17,034 nt of DNA from Pseudomonadota bacterium. GTDB lineage: Bacteria > Pseudomonadota > Alphaproteobacteria > Rhizobiales > Hyphomicrobiaceae. Below are positions 1 to 5,445 of the stretch, piece by piece. Positions within the stretch are counted from its first letter, which is position 1. Each line of letters opens with the position of its first letter. The stretch covers positions 1 through 17,034 of the forward strand of contig JAEYYQ010000512.1 of the NCBI GenBank assembly GCA_023428365.1. Direction: 5' to 3'. A program made the position numbers and the translations under genes. The notes beneath the pieces were generated by a model. That model made no database searches and had not been told where the DNA came from. It saw only the letters and a list, made by a program, of their open reading frames with translations.

Positions 1-161
1 TCTGGGACCTGAGCATGGAGAGCCGGAATCGCTCCCTGGGGAGCGCCTTGCGCAAATGCGCGACCTTCATTGTGAATGGGCGCCGTCAACAAGAACAGAA
101 GCGCGGCTGATCCCGCAAAGGTCGCCCTCACATTTTCACGTATCAAACTGAGAGTACTCAT
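1..161 (-). CDS. Exported protein of unknown function, N-terminal part only
   Basis: The first 53 codons of a minus-strand gene are visible; the rest lies beyond the left edge. The ATG at 161 follows GGGAG nine bases upstream. The product begins with a polar stretch containing Arg residues, then a hydrophobic core (roughly residues 15-27, rich in A, L and F), and an AFA-Q type signal-peptidase I site near residue 38. It is therefore probably exported to the periplasm. What follows (GAPQGAIPALHAQVP) is not enough to name a family. The gene starts 31 bases after the decarboxylase-like gene at 193-957 on the same strand, so the two are probably co-transcribed, which would link an exported protein to that pathway. 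The reading frame is open to the edge with no stop. Export is fairly secure; function is unknown. Confidence 0.6.
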   Translation of the reverse strand, partial: MSTLSLIRENVRATFAGSAALLFLLTAPIHNEGRAFAQGAPQGAIPALHAQVP

Positions 162-192
162 CCTGAATTTCTCCCTTTGTTTCCGAAACGCG

Positions 193-957
193 TTACAGCA
201 GCCTGTCAACCAACTGCGCCCAGCCGTTTTTTTCGCTTGAGACCCAGTCGGAGATGATCAGCTGAGCGGAGATGACCTCTTTGATCTTCAGCTTGGCCAG
301 CTCGCAGTAGTCGATTTCGTGCTCGGGCATGGGCCCGAATTTCAGATCCGCGCGTCCCGATTTCTGCTCAAGAACCACCAGATCCTCGGAGGTGTCGCGG
401 CGCAGAACTTCGACGTATCCCATTCCGGGCCGAGATGCGTCAGGCAGCATTCTCAGGAGAAGGTGAGGCCAAAGTTTCAGTGGTTGCTCAGTTGGGGCTC
501 CAGGGCGCATGTTGCCGTCAGGCTGCCAATTCAAGTCCACAATCCGGCGTCCGCCCATCGTCACCGCGACTTGAACGGCACCGTCATCGGAAGTGACGAA
601 ATCTATATCCGCATAAAGCTTCGGATACCCCCACTTCTCTCGCCCGCCAATCACCGCCCTGTTGCTATTCTCGAACTCGAGGAAGGGATGCCCGCCACGT
701 ATCCCTTTGTACTCAACTGGCGCGATAAAGATCACATCCCGAAATGGAAAAGCGCTGTGCTTGGCGAAGTCGGAACCGGTGATCATCACGCGATTATCGA
801 CGAGGTTAAATGGCGTATTTTTGATATTGTCCTCAAGCCATGTTCCCTCCACACGGCAGTCAAAGGCAATGGTCGGCAGACTGGGACAGCGCGCCGGCAC
901 CGTGGTGTTGAATGGGAACCGATCGTACAGCCGCGAAACGTCAAACTCTTTCGACAT
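193..957 (-). CDS. Acetoacetate decarboxylase family protein (divergent active site)
   Basis: The 254-residue product matches the acetoacetate decarboxylase (ADC) fold family in length and in its core motif GGREKWGYPK at residues 104-113. By alignment to the Clostridium enzyme, Lys113 is the Schiff-base lysine. Two features differ from classical ADC. The second lysine, which lowers the pKa of the catalytic one, is replaced by Leu114, and the position of the acidic Glu76 appears to hold Asp74. The reaction may therefore be decarboxylation, aldol-type or dehydratase chemistry on a beta-keto or related acid; the substrate cannot be read from sequence. The ATG at 957 was chosen because GGAGG lies five bases upstream; an in-frame TTG at 969 would overlap that site. 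The gene is divergent from the XRE/cupin regulator and leads into the exported-protein gene downstream. Family assignment is strong, activity uncertain. Confidence 0.88.
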   Translation of the reverse strand: MSKEFDVSRLYDRFPFNTTVPARCPSLPTIAFDCRVEGTWLEDNIKNTPFNLVDNRVMITGSDFAKHSAFPFRDVIFIAPVEYKGIRGGHPFLEFENSNRAVIGGREKWGYPKLYADIDFVTSDDGAVQVAVTMGGRRIVDLNWQPDGNMRPGAPTEQPLKLWPHLLLRMLPDASRPGMGYVEVLRRDTSEDLVVLEQKSGRADLKFGPMPEHEIDYCELAKLKIKEVISAQLIISDWVSSEKNGWAQLVDRLL

Positions 958-1029
958 CGAAGCCTCCAACAGGACGGTCTTGAGCGGTCATTTGTCTCGC
1001 AATACAACCGATCGGAAAATTACATGATG

Positions 1030-1058
1030 ATTTTTCTTTGAACAAAAAATTTTGTCAA
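1030..1058 (-). promoter_or_regulatory. Candidate sigma70-type promoter for the 193-957 gene
   Basis: On the minus strand a perfect TTGACA (plus 1053-1058) is followed after 17 bases by AAAAAT (plus 1030-1035, four of six matches to TATAAT). An identical TTGACA precedes the second decarboxylase-like gene, which supports both. The -10 assignment is the weaker part. The untranslated leader would be about 65 bases. Confidence 0.45.
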
Positions 1059-1065
1059 TGATAAT
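1038..1065 (+). promoter_or_regulatory. Candidate promoter of the XRE/cupin regulator gene
   Basis: TTGAAC at 1038-1043 and GATAAT at 1060-1065 (five of six to TATAAT) are separated by 16 bases. The -10 box overlaps the left arm of the palindrome at 1063-1080, as expected for an autoregulated promoter. Transcription would begin near 1072, leaving a leader of about 120 bases before the TTG start codon. Confidence 0.4.
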
Positions 1066-1080
1066 TTCCTGGAGGAAGTT
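1063..1080. promoter_or_regulatory. Palindromic candidate operator, copy 1
   Basis: AATTTCC-TGGA-GGAAGTT is an inverted repeat with seven-base arms and one mismatch. A closely similar palindrome sits at 2699-2718 before the second decarboxylase-like gene. Both are preceded by an ATTTTGT...GATAATTT block, at 1049-1067 here. This copy lies upstream of the -35 box of the 193-957 gene and over the -10/start region of the regulator gene. The inferred ligand is the adjacent XRE/cupin regulator. Confidence 0.55.
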
Positions 1081-1192
1081 GATTGGCTCTGCGCCGGGTC
1101 GATCGATCGAGGCGGCCATGATATTGAAGCCGTAAACCGAGGATCTAGAATCGGCGGATGTTCAAGCCGATATCGCCGCTGCGGAGAGACTA

Positions 1193-1801
1193 TTGGCCGA
1201 CGACATCACGCAGAATGCGAACTCACAGGCAGGCGCTGCGAACCTGCTATCGTCCGTAGGCGCTGAGATCCGGCAAGTCCGGCGGTCCAAGAACTTGACC
1301 ATCGAAGAAGTCGCCGAGCGCATCGATCGGTCCGTCGCGCATATAAGCAAATTGGAGAGGGGTCTTGCCGAACCTTCGCTGCGGGATCTGTACGCCATTA
1401 GCGAAGCGCTCGGCGTACCGGTAGCGTGGTTCCTCAAGGATCGGAATCACGGCGCGCTGGAGGAACGCGGCCTCATCGAACGCGGCGGGGCGCACCGCTT
1501 TTACGAGCAGGGAGGGATTTTGACCGAGGTGCTGTCACCCGTGCTTGGCACAGAAATCGAGGTCATGCGGTCAGTTTTTCAACCCAGTGCGGCAACCCCG
1601 CTAAGGCGCAGTACATACAAAAAAAGGGAGGATGGTTATCTTCTCAGCGGAAAGCTGGAGCTATTTATCGATGACAAGCATTTCGTCCTGGAGGCCGGAG
1701 ATAGCTACAGTTATCTGACGAACTCCCTCCATTCGTGTCGAAATCCTGGCCCCGAACCAGCGGTGTTGTTTTGGGTCACAAGCCACGTCAAACGCACCTG
1801 A
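1193..1801 (+). CDS. XRE-family transcriptional regulator with C-terminal cupin domain
   Basis: The 202-residue protein has an N-terminal XRE helix-turn-helix (about residues 23-80; IEEVAERIDRSVAHISKLER carries the recognition helix) and a cupin domain (about 125-198). This architecture is common in regulators that sense small organic molecules. The cupin lacks the usual HxH pair of motif 1 but keeps Glu146 and, in motif 2 (GDSYSYLTNSLHSCRN), His180. It may therefore bind a carboxylate ligand rather than a catalytic metal. The start is a TTG at 1193 with GGAG seven bases upstream. The frame is open back to a TAA at 1133, but no ATG or GTG is available there. The gene lies between two decarboxylase-family genes whose promoters share a palindrome, and is inferred to control both and itself. 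Family assignment is strong; the regulon is inference. Confidence 0.9.
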   Translation: MADDITQNANSQAGAANLLSSVGAEIRQVRRSKNLTIEEVAERIDRSVAHISKLERGLAEPSLRDLYAISEALGVPVAWFLKDRNHGALEERGLIERGGAHRFYEQGGILTEVLSPVLGTEIEVMRSVFQPSAATPLRRSTYKKREDGYLLSGKLELFIDDKHFVLEAGDSYSYLTNSLHSCRNPGPEPAVLFWVTSHVKRT

Positions 1802-1807
1802 TCATTG

Positions 1808-1821
1808 TCAGCTTAAGCTGA
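1808..1821. repeat. 14-bp perfect palindrome after the regulator gene
   Basis: TCAGCTTAAGCTGA begins six bases after the regulator's TGA stop, in the 95-base gap between convergent genes. It has no spacer and no T-run, so it is not a standard terminator. It could be a weak bidirectional stop or chance. A smaller inverted repeat, GTGCG-TG-CGCAC, follows at 1856-1867. Confidence 0.3.
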
Positions 1822-1896
1822 GGCCGCCGCCACAGTGATCGTGCTATTAGATTTGGTGCGTGCGCACATTATGCCGAATGAATGCCGACGATCGCC

Positions 1897-2667
1897 CTAT
1901 GAATCGGCCGTCTTGAGTAAATCCTCGAGAACTTTGCCGTAGCCGAGATCAAATTCGCCTACGATAAATTCGGCTCCGACGATCTCCTGCACTCCGAGTT
2001 CGAACAGCGGGTCCATATGAGGATGCCCACCGACGGAGAGCGTACCCTTGCCCGTCCGACGCTCGAGAACGTTCGCATTGCCGACCTGAAGAGTCACGAT
2101 CTGATTGACGTCGTAGCCCATACCATCCGCACGCGGGATTCGCTTGACCTGCAAGCGAGGCTGCAGCACTGGCTTTTCAATCGGCGCGCTCGATTCTTCG
2201 AAGGAAACAGTAATGAGGTCCCTGCCCAAGCGACGGACGACGCCCTTCATGCTGCTACCGGACTCGATCAGTTCGACATCCGCAAACTTCTTCGGATAAC
2301 CAATGATTTCGCGGCCGCCGCACATGGCATCATCGGTCGTGACATATTCGTAGGCGACGTGACCACCAACCATGCCTTTGTAGCGCACACTCAACACGAC
2401 ACCGCCTTCGCTATAGGCGCGCGGTCCCATGACCGGATCGGCATCGTCGTGCACGATCGGGCAATGCATGACAAAGAACTCGACCAGGTCGGACGCCAGT
2501 TCGAATTCCGGCGGCAGCGCCTTGCGAATTCCTTCAAGGTTTCCGCGCCCATAGACGCTGAGTTTGCGTAGGTCGCGGTACAGCCGCGGGAGAGGCTTGT
2601 AGAGGGGGCTTCTATCTGGGCCGCAGAACGGAAGTGCGCTCACACCTCTAAAGGGACTTTCATCCAT
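1897..2667 (-). CDS. Acetoacetate decarboxylase family protein (canonical catalytic lysines)
   Basis: The 256-residue product belongs to the acetoacetate decarboxylase family. The motif GGREIIGYPKKFAD (residues 117-130) carries both lysines of the Clostridium enzyme, Lys126 (Schiff base) and Lys127 (pKa-lowering). YSEGG places Glu87 at the position of Glu76. It is thus a better candidate than its neighbour at 193-957 for real decarboxylation of acetoacetate or a related beta-keto acid, via a lysine imine in the cytoplasm. Outside the core motif the two proteins differ widely, so they are ancient paralogues or separate acquisitions rather than a recent duplication. The ATG at 2667 has GAGGAG seven bases upstream; a GTG at 2670 is less well spaced. 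The gene is convergent with the regulator gene and has its own promoter with the shared palindrome. The natural substrate is unknown. Confidence 0.9.
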   Translation of the reverse strand: MDESPFRGVSALPFCGPDRSPLYKPLPRLYRDLRKLSVYGRGNLEGIRKALPPEFELASDLVEFFVMHCPIVHDDADPVMGPRAYSEGGVVLSVRYKGMVGGHVAYEYVTTDDAMCGGREIIGYPKKFADVELIESGSSMKGVVRRLGRDLITVSFEESSAPIEKPVLQPRLQVKRIPRADGMGYDVNQIVTLQVGNANVLERRTGKGTLSVGGHPHMDPLFELGVQEIVGAEFIVGEFDLGYGKVLEDLLKTADS

Positions 2668-2696
2668 CACATGGCTCCTCGGGAAAATATTTTGTG

Positions 2697-2725
2697 ATAA
2701 TTTTCCTAAAGGAAATTTATGTCAA
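2697..2725 (-). promoter_or_regulatory. Candidate promoter of the 1897-2667 gene with embedded operator
   Basis: On the minus strand TTGACA (plus 2720-2725) is followed after 17 bases by AATTAT (plus 2697-2702). The spacer is almost entirely filled by the palindrome AATTTTCC-TAAA-GGAAATTT (2699-2718, eight-base arms, one mismatch). A repressor bound there would block RNA polymerase directly. A further perfect inverted repeat, GGAAAAT (2682-2688) with ATTTTCC (2700-2706), overlaps it. The predicted transcript starts near 2690, leaving a short leader that includes the GAGGAG ribosome-binding site. Confidence 0.55.
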
Positions 2726-2851
2726 TAAAAATTTCATTAAAGAATGGCCGCTCTGAACAGTCGACCAATGAATTATCTGCACAGTTGGTACCCCCACGGT
2801 ACCCAATAAGAAAAGCGCGCGCCCGAAACAATCTGATTTTATTGATATTTC

Positions 2852-2896
2852 TGGCGATCCCGGCAGGATTCGAACCTGCGACCCTCTGCTTAGAAG
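2852..2896 (-). tRNA. 3' fragment of a tRNA-Arg(TCT)-like gene (probable attachment-site remnant)
   Basis: Read on the minus strand, the 45 bases begin with an anticodon loop CTTCTAA (anticodon TCT, Arg), continue through the 3' anticodon stem, variable loop and a perfect T-arm (GCAGG-TTCGAAT-CCTGC), and end CGGGATC-G-CCA with an encoded CCA. The matching 5' acceptor strand GATCCCG and a D-arm are absent upstream. The five bases before the loop (TTTGC) can still pair with GCAGA using one G-T wobble, so the remnant may reach into the 5' anticodon stem. Such 3' ends are typical leftovers of integration by tyrosine recombinases, and one is encoded about 0.5 kb away. It is not expected to give a working tRNA. 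Confidence 0.6.
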
Positions 2897-2901
2897 GCAA
2901 A

Positions 2902-3250
2902 CTCTCCGCTGTGGATCATGCTCCCAACCTTTGAGTCAGCGTGGGAAACGCCCAATCGTACCGACAAAGCGGCAAAAATTTAGGTTCGTCAGACAACAGC
3001 CATTGACAGGTTCTCCTATTGTTCCATTTAGCATTAAGAGGCCGCTTGGATGCCGTAGCATGAATGATTCATCACGGCGGGACGTGTTCCACCTCAGGGT
3101 CTCACTTCGTTCATTGCACTGAGGATGACAGAAGTGAGCATTCGAAAAACAATCACGCGGCGGCCCTTTCAACCGGACTACCTGAGTTGGGTGCCGAGGG
3201 GCGATCATTCGCAAAGTCCCGCTCGAAGCTCAGCCGGAAACGGGATTTTG
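2902..3250. other. Non-coding stretch between tRNA-Arg remnant and excisionase-like gene
   Basis: No convincing gene is seen here. A 13-base palindrome ATGAATGATTCAT lies at 3060-3072. TTGACA occurs at 3003-3008 without a good -10 box at the right distance. Both the excisionase and the integrase frames happen to be open here well before their likely start codons. The stretch probably carries the promoter of the xis/int pair, but I cannot place it. Confidence 0.4.
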
Positions 3251-3661
3251 ATGGACGAGATGGAACGTCTCTATTCCCTGCAGGAAGCCGTCGACGCGTT
3301 TTTCCCCGGTGGCGTCTGGACAGTCGCATCATTGCGCACAGAGATCCGAAAGGGCCGGTTGATGCCGATGCGGATAGCGGGCAAGTTCGGGGTCACAGAG
3401 TCAGCCATCCGGGAAATGCGTCGGCTATGCCAAGAAAAGCCAAACCTCCCAGGCTCCATCTCAGATCAGCCCGAGATGATCGAGCGGCCACCTGGGTCAT
3501 CCTCGACCGGGGACGCGAAATTGGCACAGGATGCAGCGAAAGCGAGCGTGAGAAAGCTGAGAGAGCGCTTGCGGACTACATCACGGAAAAATACCAAGTC
3601 CCCGAAACAGGCGGACAACTTAATCGAACTCTCATCGCGGATGTCGTCAACGTCTATGTGA
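3251..3661 (+). CDS. Excisionase-like / helix-turn-helix DNA-binding protein
   Basis: The 136-residue product starts MDEMERLYSLQEAVDAFFPG and has a winged-helix region (about residues 5-60, including SLRTEIRKGRL and GKFGVTESAIREM) of the kind found directly upstream of integrases in rhizobial islands. After residue 60 it is low in hydrophobic residues and rich in Ser, Pro, Lys and Arg, and probably disordered. It would bind element ends and steer the recombinase between insertion and excision. The ATG at 3251 is preceded by a weak CGGGA six bases upstream; the ATG at 3260 is an alternative. The last 235 bases overlap the integrase gene in another frame, beginning at xis codon 59, just where the folded domain ends. 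Exact function is inferred from position and motif resemblance, not from a characterised close homologue. Confidence 0.72.
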   Translation: MDEMERLYSLQEAVDAFFPGGVWTVASLRTEIRKGRLMPMRIAGKFGVTESAIREMRRLCQEKPNLPGSISDQPEMIERPPGSSSTGDAKLAQDAAKASVRKLRERLRTTSRKNTKSPKQADNLIELSSRMSSTSM

Positions 3662-4632
3662 CCGAGCACGCACCGACGACGGAGCGGCCGGAACTCATCG
3701 CCACCAACGCCGACCCGATTCTCGATTGGTGGGGCGACAAGTACCTGTCCGACATTCGCGCCAGCACGTGCAAGGCCTATGTCAAATGGCGCACCAAACA
3801 GCCCCGTAAGAAACGGCGCAGCGGGCTCATTGCAGGCAGCACGGCGCGCGCCGAGCTGATCACGCTGTCCGGAGCGATCGACTACTATCATCGCGAGTAT
3901 GGCCCGTTGACGGCAATACCGGCCATGACATTTCCTCCGCCCGCGCAGCCGCGCGAGGATTACTGGCTCACCCGCAAGCAGGTTGCCGATCGAATCCGCG
4001 CCGCCCGCAGGCTCAAGCGCAACGGCCATGTCATCCGGCTACTGTTAATCGGCATTTATACGGGCACGCGACCAGGTGCTGCCATGCAACTGCGCTGGAT
4101 CCCATCGACATCGGGCGGCTGGTTCGACCTCAAAACTGAAGTCCTGCACCGTCGCGCCCAGGGCGAAGTCGAGAGCAACAAGCGCAAGCCGAAGGCGAAA
4201 ATCCACCGCCGCCTGCTGCCGTGGCTACATCGCTGGTACAAAGCCGACATGGAGACCGGGCTCACGCGGCGCTTTACGGAGAACGGCCGCCGCATCAAGC
4301 GCACCGTGAAAGTCACCCACGTCGTGCACTATGGCGGCAAGCCGATCCAGAAGCTGCGCCGGTCTTGGGGCTCAGTCGCCATCGAGGCCGGTCATGCCAG
4401 GCAGGAAGGCTTCGACAAGCACGGCAAGCCGATCTGGATCATTCCCGACGGCCCACACGTTTGTCGCCACACGGCTGCGACGTGGCTGATGCAATCGGGT
4501 GTCGATAAGGTCGAGGCGGCAGGGTATCTCGGAATGAGCTTGAAGACGCTTGAGGAAGTCTACGGGCACCATCATCCGGACTTCCAGAGCCACGCAGCCA
4601 GCAGTGACGGCCGCCGACGGGTGCGCCCATGA
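3427..4632 (+). CDS. Tyrosine recombinase / phage-type site-specific integrase
   Basis: The 401-residue protein has an arm/core-binding N-terminal half (MPRKAKPPRL...) and a C-terminal catalytic domain. Visible catalytic residues are Arg215 (YTGTRPGA), His344 and Arg347 (HVCRHTAATW) and the nucleophile Tyr379 (EEVYGHHHPDF). The second His/Trp position is Met370 in GYLGMS, which I recall as normal for this rhizobial subfamily. It cuts and joins attachment sites, here probably tRNA 3' ends. The ATG at 3427 fits the family N-terminus; the frame is open back to 3064, but that part overlaps the excisionase gene and has no family resemblance. A strong ribosome-binding site is lacking, so translation may be coupled to the excisionase gene. 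The gene ends about 95 bases before the tRNA-Lys fragment, the usual place for an integrase beside its attachment site. It looks intact. Confidence 0.93.
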   Translation: MPRKAKPPRLHLRSARDDRAATWVILDRGREIGTGCSESEREKAERALADYITEKYQVPETGGQLNRTLIADVVNVYVTEHAPTTERPELIATNADPILDWWGDKYLSDIRASTCKAYVKWRTKQPRKKRRSGLIAGSTARAELITLSGAIDYYHREYGPLTAIPAMTFPPPAQPREDYWLTRKQVADRIRAARRLKRNGHVIRLLLIGIYTGTRPGAAMQLRWIPSTSGGWFDLKTEVLHRRAQGEVESNKRKPKAKIHRRLLPWLHRWYKADMETGLTRRFTENGRRIKRTVKVTHVVHYGGKPIQKLRRSWGSVAIEAGHARQEGFDKHGKPIWIIPDGPHVCRHTAATWLMQSGVDKVEAAGYLGMSLKTLEEVYGHHHPDFQSHAASSDGRRRVRP

Positions 4633-4685
4633 AACGCCCATGAAATGGGTGAACGTGGAGCGAACAAGTCGAGTTAGATCACATC

Positions 4686-4706
4686 AAAAAGCCCGGAAAC
4701 ACGGGC
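4686..4706 (-). terminator. Rho-independent terminator, minus strand
   Basis: On the minus strand GCCCG-TGTTTC-CGGGC is followed at once by TTTTT, a textbook five-pair stem with a U-tract. It points away from the chromosome towards the integrase gene and would stop leftward transcription, yet no minus-strand gene is seen between it and the operon ending at 5446. On the plus strand the same stem is followed by a T-rich run only about 15 bases later, so it could also weakly end the integrase transcript. Confidence 0.6.
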
Positions 4707-4726
4707 GATTCCCGGTCGTTCCTTTT

Positions 4727-4771
4727 CTTTTAATCAGAGGGTCGTTGGTTCGAACCCAACCGGGCTCACCA
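4727..4771 (+). tRNA. 3' fragment of tRNA-Lys(TTT), probable element/chromosome junction
   Basis: These 45 bases start exactly at an anticodon loop CTTTTAA (anticodon TTT, Lys). They continue TCAGA, the variable loop, a perfect T-arm (GTTGG-TTCGAAC-CCAAC) and CGGGCTC-A-CCA. The 5' half (GAGCCCG acceptor strand, D-arm and 5' anticodon stem) is missing, and the bases just upstream cannot pair with TCAGA. This is the pattern left when an element integrates into a tRNA gene and supplies a replacement 3' half at the other end. The intact tRNA-Lys is therefore expected beyond the left edge, with the element lying between. The fragment itself should be non-functional. Confidence 0.75.
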
Positions 4772-4862
4772 TACATTTCAAGGGGTTGATCTCCACGTAA
4801 ATCACACGCCGTGGCCAAGGCCAGCACCGCTCCAGCCAGCAAGCAGTGATCTGCTTCCCCTA

Positions 4863-4881
4863 AATCGGTACCAGACCGATT
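4863..4881. repeat. Inverted repeat, 7-bp arms with 5-base spacer
   Basis: AATCGGT-ACCAG-ACCGATT is a perfect inverted repeat about 130 bases before the small NTF2-like gene. It has no T-run, so it is more likely an operator or an RNA hairpin than a terminator. The rest of the 4772-5009 stretch holds nothing I can name. A 12-codon open stretch ending at 4849 (starting GTG at 4811) might be a gene remnant but has no supporting features. Confidence 0.3.
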
Positions 4882-5009
4882 GAGCAAAATCCGGTGAGCT
4901 TGGGCCAGGGGCAGTGTCGAGTTGCCGGTCGGGTCCGTTTCCTACTGCCGGTGACAGTGGCGCGTCATGCGAATATTCTTGAAGCGCATAGATCAACACG
5001 GGCTATGAA

Positions 5010-5399
5010 ATGGCCACGACCTCCGATCAGGATGCCATCCGCGCCGTCATCGCAAAGATGCAGGCTGCATGGAACAAAGGTGATTTTCGCGGCTACATGG
5101 AAGGCTTCGCCAATCCTGACGTCATCTTCGTGTCTCGGGGCCGCATCCAGAAGGACTGGCAGGCGACACTCGACCACTACATCGCGGACTACGGCGGCTC
5201 AACAGGCTCACAGGGCGAGCTAGCGTTCTCCAATATCAAGATCGACATGCTTTCCCCCGATGCAGCCCAACTCGTGAGTTCGTACCATCTGGCACGCGGA
5301 GCAGCGAGCCAGACCGGAGTGAACACCCGGCTGATGCGCAAGCGCAATGGCCACTGGGTGATCGCGCTCAATCACGTTTCGCAGATCGAAGCGAAATAG
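5010..5399 (+). CDS. NTF2-like / SnoaL-like (DUF4440-type) small protein
   Basis: The 129-residue product has the pattern of the NTF2-like alpha+beta barrel family: an opening helix (AIRAVIAKMQAAWNKGDFRGYMEGF), then a conserved NPDVIFVSRGR strand, and a closing HWVIALNHVS strand. Members include ketosteroid-isomerase-like enzymes and many binding or unknown proteins, so no reaction can be assigned. There is no signal peptide or membrane segment, which suggests a cytoplasmic location. The ATG at 5010 is the only start downstream of an in-frame TAG at 4989; the ribosome-binding site is poor. It is the first gene on the chromosomal side of the tRNA-Lys fragment and is convergent with the peptidase gene of the next operon (46-base gap). 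Nothing visible ties it to that operon. Family is fairly secure, role unknown. Confidence 0.78.
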   Translation: MATTSDQDAIRAVIAKMQAAWNKGDFRGYMEGFANPDVIFVSRGRIQKDWQATLDHYIADYGGSTGSQGELAFSNIKIDMLSPDAAQLVSSYHLARGAASQTGVNTRLMRKRNGHWVIALNHVSQIEAK

Positions 5400-5445
5400 C
5401 CGGCCAGACGTCTAACTCGCGCTACCGACCATCTGGAAAACAAGC

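Noticed and set aside
1118..1135. Five-codon ORF (MILKP) before the regulator gene with GAGG upstream
   Set aside because: Too short to judge; GAGG near an ATG is expected by chance, and it ends 57 bases before the regulator start.
2719..2934. 71-codon plus-strand frame containing IPAGFEPATLCLEGK
   Set aside because: This peptide pattern is the well-known false translation of the strand opposite a tRNA; it supports the tRNA-Arg fragment rather than a protein gene.
3064..3426. Extension of the integrase reading frame upstream of the ATG at 3427
   Set aside because: The extra 121 residues show no family resemblance and lie largely over the excisionase coding region; the integrase family begins at MPRK.
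4811..4849. Short GTG-started frame VAKASTAPASKQ
   Set aside because: It is cut off by a stop just upstream and has no ribosome-binding site; it could be a gene remnant but nothing identifies it.
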